Both the position numbers and the translations under genes were made by a program. 64,000 bases of DNA from positions 124,001 through 188,000 of the forward strand of contig NZ_FQZO01000003.1 of NCBI RefSeq assembly GCF_900142075.1, read 5' to 3'. Under the pieces are notes generated by a model that was not told where the DNA came from, did not search any database, and saw only the letters and a list, made by a program, of their open reading frames with translations. Positions 8,466 through 17,512 of the stretch are shown piece after piece (within the stretch, counting starts at the first letter, position 1; every line of letters begins with the position of its first letter). The stretch comes from Clostridium amylolyticum (GTDB lineage: Bacteria; Bacillota; Clostridia; Clostridiales; Clostridiaceae).

Positions 8466-11171
8466 ATGAAAAATATCAGTTTAAATGGACAGTGGAATAT
8501 ATTTTTTGATGGAGAAAAAAATATTAATGAAAAAAATTATTTTCAAGGTGAAAAAAAGATTTCCATTGTACCTGAAGCAGTAGAAAAAATATTAGAAGAT
8601 AGAATATTTTCCGGACCATTTTTCTATGAAAAAGAAATTTTTATTGAAGAAGTTAATAATAACAATTGTTATTTGTTAGAGTTTTTAGGAGTGAGTTATT
8701 ATTGCGAAGTATATCTAAACGGAAATTATATACAAAGTCATGAAGGTATTTGGGATAATTTCAAAGTGGATATTACAGAGTATTTACAAGCTGGAGGAAA
8801 TAAAGTTTTAGTAAAGGTTATTAAGCCGGATTTTAATAAAGACAGCAAGTATTTTTATAGGTCTGTACTTTTTGGATTCATACCTGATATATCCATTCCC
8901 TTTGGCGGTATATGGAAGGATGTAAATCTTTTAGTAAGAGGAAAGAATTATTTTAATGAGGTTAATTATAAATTTGATGTAGACAATAAGTGCATTATTA
9001 TAGATAGCAAATTAAATAGCGTTGATGATGGTGAGCATAATGACATTAACCTAGAAGTGGAAATAGGTACACCAGAGGGTGGCGTTATTACAAAACACAT
9101 GACATATTCAGAAAACATAGTATTAGCTATGGATAATATTAAGGTATGGTCACCAGATAAACCTTATTTATATACTGTAAAAATCAAGCTTTTAAAAGAT
9201 GAATGTAATGGTGAAACCCAGGATTATAAAGAGATAAGAGCTGGATTTAGAAAAGTAGAGTTAAGAGATGGAGAAATACATTTAAATGATGAAAAATTCT
9301 ATATGAGAGGTATTCTACATTGGGGAGCTTATCCAGAAAAGTTTACTCCAACACCTAGCTATGAAGAGGTGAAAGCAGAGCTTTTAAAGGTAAAGTCCTT
9401 AGGATTTAATACAATAAAGCATTGTTTATATTTTCCTCCTGCTTATTATTATGAACTTTGTGACGAGCTTGGAATTGTAACTTGGCAGGAGATGCCACTA
9501 TGGCTGCCTTACAAAAATAGTTATCTATTAAATAGAATATATACTGAATATCCTAAGATGTTAAATTATTTTATGCATTATCCTTCAGTATCTTTGGTAA
9601 GCTTAAGCTGTGAGCTGGATGCCACTATTTCCAGCAATGTTTTAAATGACCTTTACAAAATGGTAAAGAGCATGGACAAGGATATGATTATTTGTGATAA
9701 CAGTGGATCGGGAGAGTGCTTTGAAGGAGTAACTAATAGTGAATCAGACATTTATGATTATCATTTCTATGCAGAACTTTATAACTTAGATGGGCTTATA
9801 AATGAATTTACTAGAAGTTACAGGCCCTTAAGACCATGGATTTTTGGTGAGTATAATGATTGTGATACTTTTAGAACCATAGAAGATATAAAAAAACATT
9901 CTGATTATGAGCTTTGGTGGTTAAATCCAGATGAAAGAAAAAACCTTCTTAGAATGACTCATAAAGGTTTTAATTCAGATTTGCCAATATATCATCAAGA
10001 AGAGATTATAGCTAAATATGGCATACAAGAAGAAGTTAAAGCTATTAAAGAAATAAGCTACCAACAATCTTATATGATGAGGAAATATATTTTAGAGCTT
10101 ACTAGAAGTTATAAAGAAATAAAGGGTTATAATATTACAGCTATAAGGGATGTTTCCATTACTACTTCAGGAATTTTCGATGACAATATGGAAAGTAAGT
10201 TTAGTGCTGAAGAGTTTAGTAAAATCAATGGAGATATTGTAGTAGCCTTAAGTAAAAATCTTACTAGAATATGGGACAATGGTACAGATAGATTTTTAAA
10301 TCAAGATTTATATAACTATTTTTCAGAGGGAAATCTTATAGGAAAGCTTGTTGTATCTAATAGAAAGAATAAGGATTTAGAAGGGAAATATACTGTAACC
10401 TTAAAGGATGATAAGGAAGTATATTTCACTTATGAAGACAAGTTAAATATAGATAAGAATGTTACTACTCAACTAGCTGAACTTAATATAAAGCTGCCAA
10501 AGGTAGAAGAGACAAGAAGATTAAAGCTATGTGTTAACTTGGTATATAAAGATGAAAGTTACGAAAACCATTGGGACATATGGGTTTATAATGATAGCTT
10601 TTCTGATAAACTTATATATTTATTTGATAACACCAATGCTCTAGAGGGGATAGAAGAAAGTTTTAGGGTAAAAAGAGTATTAGGTTTGGAAGATTTATAT
10701 CAACTTAATTCTGGAGATTTATTGGTAACTACTTATTTCGATAAAGGTATTGAAGCCCTTGGAGATAGAGGGGTAAATATTCTGTATTATCAAAAGGGTG
10801 AAGGCTATTTCCCATTAACTTATAACCCTTTCTTTAGAGAAGGTATAAAAAAGATATTTTCTCATAGTATTACAAATACCTTAAATCATCTTGGATATGG
10901 AGGCTATCAACTTTATGGAGTGGGTACTGATAGATATTATGATAAGCTTCAATTAGAAGAAATAATAGGGAAATATAATCCGATAATAAGAAGATATGAT
11001 GCTAGAAAATTTAAAGCTGGGGACTATATATTTGAGTATAAAAAGAATAAGGGAACAATTATAGCAACTACTTTAAATTTAGATGGTGGTAAAGGAAGCC
11101 AGCCTTATAACTTTAAATATAATATAATGGCTCAATACTTACTAAATTCCATAATAGAATATTTAAAATAA
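8466..11171 (+). CDS. Glycoside hydrolase family 2 protein
   Basis: A 901-residue GH2-type enzyme without signal peptide, so cytoplasmic. It begins with the jelly-roll sugar-binding domain (LNGQWNIFFDG), then an immunoglobulin-like domain, and a TIM barrel from about residue 280 (FYMRGILHWGAYPEKFTP, ELGIVTWQEMPLW). Putative acid/base Glu383 lies in SLSCELDA and putative nucleophile Glu462 in IFGEYND. The residue before the acid/base Glu is normally Asn in GH2; here it is Cys382. A C-terminal region of about 300 residues is unassigned. ATG 8460 is only 2 nt from GGAG, so ATG 8466 is preferred. Beta-galactosidase, beta-mannosidase or beta-glucuronidase activity are all possible. Confidence 0.88.
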   Translation: MKNISLNGQWNIFFDGEKNINEKNYFQGEKKISIVPEAVEKILEDRIFSGPFFYEKEIFIEEVNNNNCYLLEFLGVSYYCEVYLNGNYIQSHEGIWDNFKVDITEYLQAGGNKVLVKVIKPDFNKDSKYFYRSVLFGFIPDISIPFGGIWKDVNLLVRGKNYFNEVNYKFDVDNKCIIIDSKLNSVDDGEHNDINLEVEIGTPEGGVITKHMTYSENIVLAMDNIKVWSPDKPYLYTVKIKLLKDECNGETQDYKEIRAGFRKVELRDGEIHLNDEKFYMRGILHWGAYPEKFTPTPSYEEVKAELLKVKSLGFNTIKHCLYFPPAYYYELCDELGIVTWQEMPLWLPYKNSYLLNRIYTEYPKMLNYFMHYPSVSLVSLSCELDATISSNVLNDLYKMVKSMDKDMIICDNSGSGECFEGVTNSESDIYDYHFYAELYNLDGLINEFTRSYRPLRPWIFGEYNDCDTFRTIEDIKKHSDYELWWLNPDERKNLLRMTHKGFNSDLPIYHQEEIIAKYGIQEEVKAIKEISYQQSYMMRKYILELTRSYKEIKGYNITAIRDVSITTSGIFDDNMESKFSAEEFSKINGDIVVALSKNLTRIWDNGTDRFLNQDLYNYFSEGNLIGKLVVSNRKNKDLEGKYTVTLKDDKEVYFTYEDKLNIDKNVTTQLAELNIKLPKVEETRRLKLCVNLVYKDESYENHWDIWVYNDSFSDKLIYLFDNTNALEGIEESFRVKRVLGLEDLYQLNSGDLLVTTYFDKGIEALGDRGVNILYYQKGEGYFPLTYNPFFREGIKKIFSHSITNTLNHLGYGGYQLYGVGTDRYYDKLQLEEIIGKYNPIIRRYDARKFKAGDYIFEYKKNKGTIIATTLNLDGGKGSQPYNFKYNIMAQYLLNSIIEYLK

Positions 11172-11181
11172 GGAGGATAAT

Positions 11182-13368
11182 ATGTGCTGGTTAATACAAA
11201 ATTATATATATAATCCTGAAGATAATAAGCACTATGAAGGTGCTTTTACTCAAGGCAATGGCTATGTAAATATTCGTGGAAGTTTTGAAGAGGATTTAGA
11301 TGGAGCAACTCAAAATGATATATATTGGAGGCTGCCAGCCAATGTAACCTTGGAAAAAGCAAGACATAGTAAGAGTAAGTGGGGGGTATATGTTCCTGGA
11401 ATATATGGAGTTCACCCTATTTTAGGAGAGGAAATAGTTAATTTACCATATTTTTTAGGTGTTAATCTTTACTTTGATTCTGAAAGATTGGACATGGAAG
11501 TCTCAGATTATAGAGATTTTACAAGAAGCTTAAATATGAAGAATGCAGTACTTGAAAGAAGCTTTACTTGGAAGATTAAAGGAAATGATATTGAAGTTAA
11601 CTTCAAAAGATATTGCAGTATGGAAAATAAAAACCTTGTAGTACAGGAATTAGTGTTAAACTCTTTAGACAAAGATGTAGAGTTAAGGCTGGAAAACTTT
11701 ATTGATGCTGGTATTACCACCAATGGATATAATCATTTTACCAAAGTGTTATTAGAAAATGATGAAGCTTTAAAGGCTTTTGTCACTACAGATACCAATC
11801 AGGAAGTTGGTATATACAGTAAGGTTTTTGTGGATGGTTCTGATAAAAGTGCTATTGGGTTTAGTAGTAGTGAAAGTAGAATCATAGAAAGTTTTAATAT
11901 CCACCTTAAGAAAAACAATAGAATCATAATTAAAAAATACTCTATAATAACTACTTCAATAGATACTGACTATAAAAATGATATAAGAAGTTTACTTCAT
12001 AGCAAGGCAAAAGCTATTAACAACAATATTACTATGGATAGCCATGAAAAACTATGGCAGGAAAGATGGAACATATCAGATATTAATATAGTTGGGGATA
12101 AAGAGGTGCAGCTTGCTACAAGATTTAGCATATATCATTTATTAAGAGCGGTTAATGATAGTGATAAAGTAGCGATTGATGCTAAAGCATATGCTGGAGA
12201 AGCATACTTTGGACATTATTTTTGGGACACAGAGATATATTTATTACCCTTTTATATATACACACAACCCCAACATGCTAAAAATCTACTAATGTATAGA
12301 TATAATACTTTAAAAGGTGCTAAAGAAAATGCAAAAAGATATGGATATGAGGGTGCTAGGTATCCTTGGGAAGCATGTATTTCAGGGTGGGAGCAATGTT
12401 CAAATTGGCAGTATTCTGATTTAGAGATTCATGTTACAGCGGATATAGTTTATGGTATGTGGAACTATTATGAAGCTACCGGAGATGAGGAGTTCTTATT
12501 AAATGAAATGTTAGAAATAATGGTAGAGACTGCTAGATACTGGGTTTCTAGAGTGGATGTAGTTGATTGTAAATACAGACTTTTAGGAGTTATGGGGCCT
12601 GATGAGTATTTACCATTTACTAATGATAATTCTTTTACAAATTATATGGTAAAGTTCTCCTTAAACAAAACCTTAGAAGTCTTAGAAATAGCAAAGAAGA
12701 ATAATTTAGATAAGTTTAATGAGCTTAAGGTGACAAATGAGGAGATAGATTTAATACGTAAGGTTTCTAGTGAACTAGTATTTTTATTGGATGATAAATC
12801 AAAGTTTATTCATCAGTGTGAAGGTTTTGAAAAATTTCTAGAGGTAGATTTTGAAAAAGTATGGATAGATAAAAGTAAACCTTTTGGAAATTTTATTTCT
12901 CAAGAGAAAAATTACAGAAGTAAAGCATTAAAGCAAGCGGATGTGGTAGCCTTACTATATCTTTTCAAAAATGACTTTGATGAGGATATTAAGAAAAATT
13001 GTATTAAATACTATGAAAAATTAACTACTCATGATTCCTCTCTCTCATATATATTTCATTCATTAGTCTATAGTGATATCAAAGACAGTAAATCAGCATA
13101 TGAGTTTTTGCATAAAAGTCTTGGTATTGATTTGTATGGAAAGGGAAGTGCGGAAGGAATACACATTGCTAACTGTGGCGGAATATGGCAGGGGATAGTG
13201 ATGGGCTTATGCGGACTAGGTTTATCATCAAATAATAAAGAATTAATTTTAAATCCTAATTTGCCAGAGCACATTAAGAAAATTGAATTTAAGATTTATT
13301 TGAAGCGTCGATTATATAAGGTTACAGTAGAGAAACAGCAAGTAGATATAAAAGAGATAACTAAATAG
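11182..13368 (+). CDS. Glycoside hydrolase family 65 disaccharide phosphorylase
   Basis: A 728-residue inverting phosphorylase fold: N-terminal beta-sandwich, helical linker, (alpha/alpha)6 catalytic barrel and small C-terminal beta domain. GH65 marks are YFGHYFWDTEIYLLPF, the catalytic acid Glu475 in GPDEYLPF, QADVVALLY, and the phosphate-pocket region SAEGIHIANCGGIWQG. Family members cleave alpha-linked glucosides such as maltose, kojibiose, nigerose, trehalose or glucosyl-glycerol with phosphate, giving beta-glucose 1-phosphate. The exact substrate cannot be read here. There is no signal peptide. A clear AAGGAGG precedes the ATG, and the start lies about 10 nt after the GH2 stop. Confidence 0.9.
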   Translation: MCWLIQNYIYNPEDNKHYEGAFTQGNGYVNIRGSFEEDLDGATQNDIYWRLPANVTLEKARHSKSKWGVYVPGIYGVHPILGEEIVNLPYFLGVNLYFDSERLDMEVSDYRDFTRSLNMKNAVLERSFTWKIKGNDIEVNFKRYCSMENKNLVVQELVLNSLDKDVELRLENFIDAGITTNGYNHFTKVLLENDEALKAFVTTDTNQEVGIYSKVFVDGSDKSAIGFSSSESRIIESFNIHLKKNNRIIIKKYSIITTSIDTDYKNDIRSLLHSKAKAINNNITMDSHEKLWQERWNISDINIVGDKEVQLATRFSIYHLLRAVNDSDKVAIDAKAYAGEAYFGHYFWDTEIYLLPFYIYTQPQHAKNLLMYRYNTLKGAKENAKRYGYEGARYPWEACISGWEQCSNWQYSDLEIHVTADIVYGMWNYYEATGDEEFLLNEMLEIMVETARYWVSRVDVVDCKYRLLGVMGPDEYLPFTNDNSFTNYMVKFSLNKTLEVLEIAKKNNLDKFNELKVTNEEIDLIRKVSSELVFLLDDKSKFIHQCEGFEKFLEVDFEKVWIDKSKPFGNFISQEKNYRSKALKQADVVALLYLFKNDFDEDIKKNCIKYYEKLTTHDSSLSYIFHSLVYSDIKDSKSAYEFLHKSLGIDLYGKGSAEGIHIANCGGIWQGIVMGLCGLGLSSNNKELILNPNLPEHIKKIEFKIYLKRRLYKVTVEKQQVDIKEITK

Positions 13369-13475
13369 ATTTAGAATTCTATCAAAAGTGTTAAAAGTTA
13401 ATTAATATTCTTTTAAAACAGAGAGTTTAGCAGGTTTACACTAAGTCACGATTTGAAAAATGAGAGGGGAATATT

Positions 13476-14561
13476 ATGTTTTCAAGTGGTATAGGCTTAG
13501 GCCTTGGAAATATATTTTGTACTTCAAATGCAAAAAGCAGATCTATTACAGCAGAGAACCCCAAAGGTGCAAAAGGTAAGGGAGCTATGGCTGAAGTTTC
13601 TCCAGAGGAAATAAAACACCCAGCTAGAGAATTGGGTAAGGGGTGGAAGGTCAGACCTTCAGTAACTCTTGATATTGGAGAAAAATTCTTATTAGCTGAA
13701 ATAGAAGGACCAGGTATTATTAATCACATATGGATGACAGCTTTTCCAGAAGCATGGAGGCATTTAATATTAAGATTTTATTGGGATGAAGAAAAAAATC
13801 CTTCAGTAGAAGTGCCTATGGGAGACTTTTTCTGTAATGGGTGGTGTTCAAGAAGCAATGTATCATCCCTTCCAATATCCGTAAATCCTGCAGGAGGATT
13901 TAATATATATTTCCCTATGCCTTTCATGAAAAAAGCAAGGATAACTGTGGAGAATATAAGTTTTGAAAAACAGATGTTATTTTATCAGGTGGATTATGTA
14001 CTAACAGACATCCCAGATAATTCTGCTTATTTCCATGCACATTTTAGAAGAGAAAACCCAGTTAAGTATAAAGAACCATATACAATAGTTCATAGTATAA
14101 AAGGGAAGGGACAATATGTAGGCACCTATATGGCATGGCAGGTTAATAGCAATGATTGGTGGGGAGAAGGGGAAATAAAATTTTATATGGATGGAGACAA
14201 GGAGTATCCTACCATTTGTGGCACAGGTACTGAAGATTATTTTGGAGGAGCTTGGAACTTTGAATTTCCTAAAGGGGAGTATGGTGAGTTTAGCAACTTA
14301 TATCATGGGTTAAATCAGGTAATAAAACCAGATGGACTATATAAAGCCAATGAAAGGTTTAGTATGTATAGGTTTCATATTTTAGATCCCATATATTTTG
14401 AAAGAGATTTAAGGGTTACCATTCAGGCTTTAGGTTGGAGAAGTCATGGAAGATTTTTGCCTCTTCAAGATGATATTGCTTCAGTGGCATACTGGTATCA
14501 GGTAGAACCTCATGAAAAGTTTCCAAAGCTGCCAGATTATAATGACCTGGAAGTAATTTAA
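13476..14561 (+). CDS. DUF2961 / glycoside hydrolase family 172 protein
   Basis: A 361-residue DUF2961 protein, the family now called GH172. Characterised members act on alpha-D-fructofuranosides or arabinofuranosides, including difructose dianhydride and arabinan substrates. Visible features are the N-terminal core GPGIINHIWMT, VEVPMGDFFCNGW, and the signature YPTICGTGTEDYFGGAW with Glu253. The alternating sandwich continues to a C-terminal FLPLQDDIASVAYWYQ block. There is no signal peptide. It follows the GH65 gene after 107 nt with its own GAGAGGGG ribosome site. Together with GH2 and GH65 it suggests stepwise breakdown of an imported heterogeneous oligosaccharide. Confidence 0.87.
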   Translation: MFSSGIGLGLGNIFCTSNAKSRSITAENPKGAKGKGAMAEVSPEEIKHPARELGKGWKVRPSVTLDIGEKFLLAEIEGPGIINHIWMTAFPEAWRHLILRFYWDEEKNPSVEVPMGDFFCNGWCSRSNVSSLPISVNPAGGFNIYFPMPFMKKARITVENISFEKQMLFYQVDYVLTDIPDNSAYFHAHFRRENPVKYKEPYTIVHSIKGKGQYVGTYMAWQVNSNDWWGEGEIKFYMDGDKEYPTICGTGTEDYFGGAWNFEFPKGEYGEFSNLYHGLNQVIKPDGLYKANERFSMYRFHILDPIYFERDLRVTIQALGWRSHGRFLPLQDDIASVAYWYQVEPHEKFPKLPDYNDLEVI

Positions 14562-14605
14562 TTAAATATATTGTTTTTAAGACTAATTAGAAAGTAGTTG
14601 ATTTA

Positions 14606-17167
14606 ATGGAAAACTTTTACTACGCCTTTTGTAATCACTGGACACAAGCAGGTATAGGATTTGCCTTTCCTTTTGGATATATGGGAAATAAGAAATATTA
14701 TAATACTTTTTCTACAGTATATACTATAAATAAAATGTTAGATGCTGCAGATGACTTTCCAGGGTTGGTAGTGGGCCTTGAATTAGATTCTTATGCTTAT
14801 GAAGAGGTTCTAAAGGAAGCACCTGAATGTATTGAAAGATTAAGAAAGTATATTAATGAAGGAAAGGCCTGTATTGAAGGAGGTACTTATGGACAACCTT
14901 TAGGACAGGATTATGGATGGGAATCTAATATAAAACATCTTACTCAGGGTAGAAATACTATAAAAGAAGTTTTACATTATGATACAAAAACCTTCTTGGT
15001 AGAGGAGCAATGGTTTCATCCTCAAATGCCTCAATTACTTAATAAAAGCGGATTTAAATATGCTTCACTTCAAAATCAAAACTCTGGTCAGGTTAAACCA
15101 AGTAATGAGTCTATAATTAACTGGAAGGGAATAGATGGATCCTCAATACCTACCATACCTTCAAATAATTTTATGGTTTCCTGTGTACGTCAATATACTG
15201 ATTATAATGCCTATAAGAAAATAATTAATAATGTAGAAAGGCCTTTACTATTCCAATGGATTGAGATATGGCCACCAGGAATGGATTGGGGAGCTAGTGC
15301 TGTACCTTTTGAAAAAGCTATTAATCAGGTTTTAGCTTTAGGGGGGAAATGTGTTTCTTTATCAGAGTATCTAGATAATGAAGTGCCTAAGAGAAAACTA
15401 AAGCAAGAATATATAACTTTGGATCAGTCAAATTACGCAAATAACTGGTATCAAGGGGGAGGCTGGGGATATGATGGCGATAGGGTTATAGCTATGGACA
15501 GGATAGCAGAACAGCAACTCTTGGCTTATGATACCTTAAGAGGGATATATTTTATAAATAATAAGATTCAAAGCTATAAAGAATCAAGTGGTTTTTGGAA
15601 GAGAATAATGATTTTACAAAACCATGATGTTTCTGTGGCAAGAACCTATAGAGCCTTTAAAGAAGGTGTTCCTACTGAATGTGGACTTATGGCAGTGGCT
15701 GATTATAAAAGTCTCATAGATGATGTTAAAAAAGAGTATTCTAATAGTAGTACAAAAAAATGTGATGAATCCATTAAGGAAAAAACTGATATTTCTATAT
15801 GTATATTAAATTATAATGGTATTAATGGAACAAAGAAAATCAGTATACCCATAAAAGATTTGAAGGATAACAATTTTAAATTAGATGGCTTTGATTTAAT
15901 ATGTGATAACAAAAGCATACCATATTATGTAGATAAAAATTGCGGGAGAGAAGAGATTAATTTTGCAATGGAACTTCCAAAGGTAGGCATTAAAAAAGTT
16001 AAGATGGTGGAAGGTAAAGGAGACTTACTAGAAGTAAAAGATTACGGAAGTGATAATTCTATTGAAAATAGCAAGATTAAGATTCAATGGATAGAAGATA
16101 GTTGGGGTGTAAAAATTACTGATAAGTGTACAGGTTCTGAGTACCAGTATTATATTTTTAGTGGAAACATTGGTAAAATGAATGAGCATGATGCAGGGGC
16201 TTTTCATGCATTGAGTCCTGGTCATGAAACTTTCACCTTTGCTTTTGATGGCACTACTCACTGTCCAGATCAGACTTCTACCATGAGAATAGAGTGTACA
16301 AGCGAAGAGGTTAAAGGTTTTGAATCTACCTTAGTATTAAGATCAAACCTTTTAACCTTGCATACCACAGAGATTCCTGTAGCTTTTGCTGAAGCAAGGG
16401 TTACTTATAATCATATAACTAGTAATATTGAATTTAATTCATTAATTTATACTGGTGTTTACCTCAATATAAATGCATTTAGTGTATTAAAACATAATAT
16501 TAAAGGCGTAAATTATTACAGAGATTTTCCTTTTGGAGAGGAATTAACACAAATAAATAACATTTACTGTAATACTTACTTAAGAGCTGATAATGACAAA
16601 GAAGAAGGATTTACACTTATAAATTTTGGCAATCAAAAAGTTGATATAGTAAAAGAAAATAATTGTCATGAAATAAGACAAATGATATCTAGGGGTAAAG
16701 TCCTAGGAGAATATAATTTTAAATTCGTACTATCATTAGGTAAAAAGCAAACTTATGAGGCCATTAAACTCTCTAAAGATGAAAGAAGAGAAAGTATTCC
16801 TATAATTATTAGTAGCATTAATAATTCAGATATGTTCACTTGGAAGTCACCAGAAATAATACTTTCTGCCTTAGAACAAAGAGAAGATAAAGTTATTGTG
16901 AGAATAGCAAATTATTCAGAGAAATTTATCAATAAAGAAGAGTTTAGTTTTTCGTTTAATATAAAAGAAGCAAATTTAACAGACTTCAATAATATAATTG
17001 AAAAAGAAGAAATATACTTTAGTTCTTCCTCATATGATTGTGCTCTTTCTTATAATAATATTGGGAAAGTAAATAATGGAACTGCTAAAAATAAATTTAA
17101 AGCCATAAATTCTCTTAAGATATCCCTTAAACCTTGGGAAATAAAAACTCTTCAGCTAAAGATATAG
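14606..17167 (+). CDS. GH38-like protein with altered active-site motifs
   Basis: An 853-residue protein with the domain order of GH38 alpha-mannosidases: N-terminal (beta/alpha)7 barrel (1-270), three-helix middle domain (about 275-355, with ILQNHDVSVARTYRAF corresponding to the family QFHD motif), and large C-terminal beta domains. Two expected motifs look changed. The zinc-binding HxD near the N-terminus reads NHWTQAG, and the nucleophile block normally like PDxFG reads EEQWFHPQMPQLL, placing Gln135 where the Asp is expected. It may have a different mechanism or substrate, or be inactive. The start is weakly supported (AAAGTAG before ATG 14606). It is the last gene of the glycan operon, before palindromic element 2. 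Confidence 0.72.
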   Translation: MENFYYAFCNHWTQAGIGFAFPFGYMGNKKYYNTFSTVYTINKMLDAADDFPGLVVGLELDSYAYEEVLKEAPECIERLRKYINEGKACIEGGTYGQPLGQDYGWESNIKHLTQGRNTIKEVLHYDTKTFLVEEQWFHPQMPQLLNKSGFKYASLQNQNSGQVKPSNESIINWKGIDGSSIPTIPSNNFMVSCVRQYTDYNAYKKIINNVERPLLFQWIEIWPPGMDWGASAVPFEKAINQVLALGGKCVSLSEYLDNEVPKRKLKQEYITLDQSNYANNWYQGGGWGYDGDRVIAMDRIAEQQLLAYDTLRGIYFINNKIQSYKESSGFWKRIMILQNHDVSVARTYRAFKEGVPTECGLMAVADYKSLIDDVKKEYSNSSTKKCDESIKEKTDISICILNYNGINGTKKISIPIKDLKDNNFKLDGFDLICDNKSIPYYVDKNCGREEINFAMELPKVGIKKVKMVEGKGDLLEVKDYGSDNSIENSKIKIQWIEDSWGVKITDKCTGSEYQYYIFSGNIGKMNEHDAGAFHALSPGHETFTFAFDGTTHCPDQTSTMRIECTSEEVKGFESTLVLRSNLLTLHTTEIPVAFAEARVTYNHITSNIEFNSLIYTGVYLNINAFSVLKHNIKGVNYYRDFPFGEELTQINNIYCNTYLRADNDKEEGFTLINFGNQKVDIVKENNCHEIRQMISRGKVLGEYNFKFVLSLGKKQTYEAIKLSKDERRESIPIIISSINNSDMFTWKSPEIILSALEQREDKVIVRIANYSEKFINKEEFSFSFNIKEANLTDFNNIIEKEEIYFSSSSYDCALSYNNIGKVNNGTAKNKFKAINSLKISLKPWEIKTLQLKI

Positions 17168-17223
17168 TGTAACTTAAACATATTATTTATCTTATTGTTA
17201 ATATTATAATTTGACTTAATCTT

Positions 17224-17274
17224 CCACTACCCCAGGGGGACTACCTTTTTTTGGTAGCGCCCCTGGGGTAGTGG
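17224..17274. repeat. Palindromic element 2
   Basis: Cores CCCCAGGGG at 17230 and CCCCTGGGG at 17260, 30 nt apart, T7 loop, outer arms CCACTA/TAGTGG. It begins 57 nt after the GH38-like stop codon. The remainder of the gap to 17512 is A+T-rich with a TATAAT at 17334-17339 but no convincing -35. Confidence 0.95.
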
Positions 17275-17512
17275 CACTTTTATCCAAAACATTATTTTGC
17301 TAAAGCCTATATGGATTATTAGTCAAAAGTATCTATAATGTAATTATATAAGCTAAATTTAACTATATAAATTAAGTCAAATGAGGTTATGTTTTAAATA
17401 AAGTCACTATTGCTATGTTATGATAACCTAAATACTGTAGGAGTAAGTGATTGAGGATATTAATGATTATGAAAGTTAATAGAGTTATAAGTAATATTGG
17501 AGTGAGATAAAA

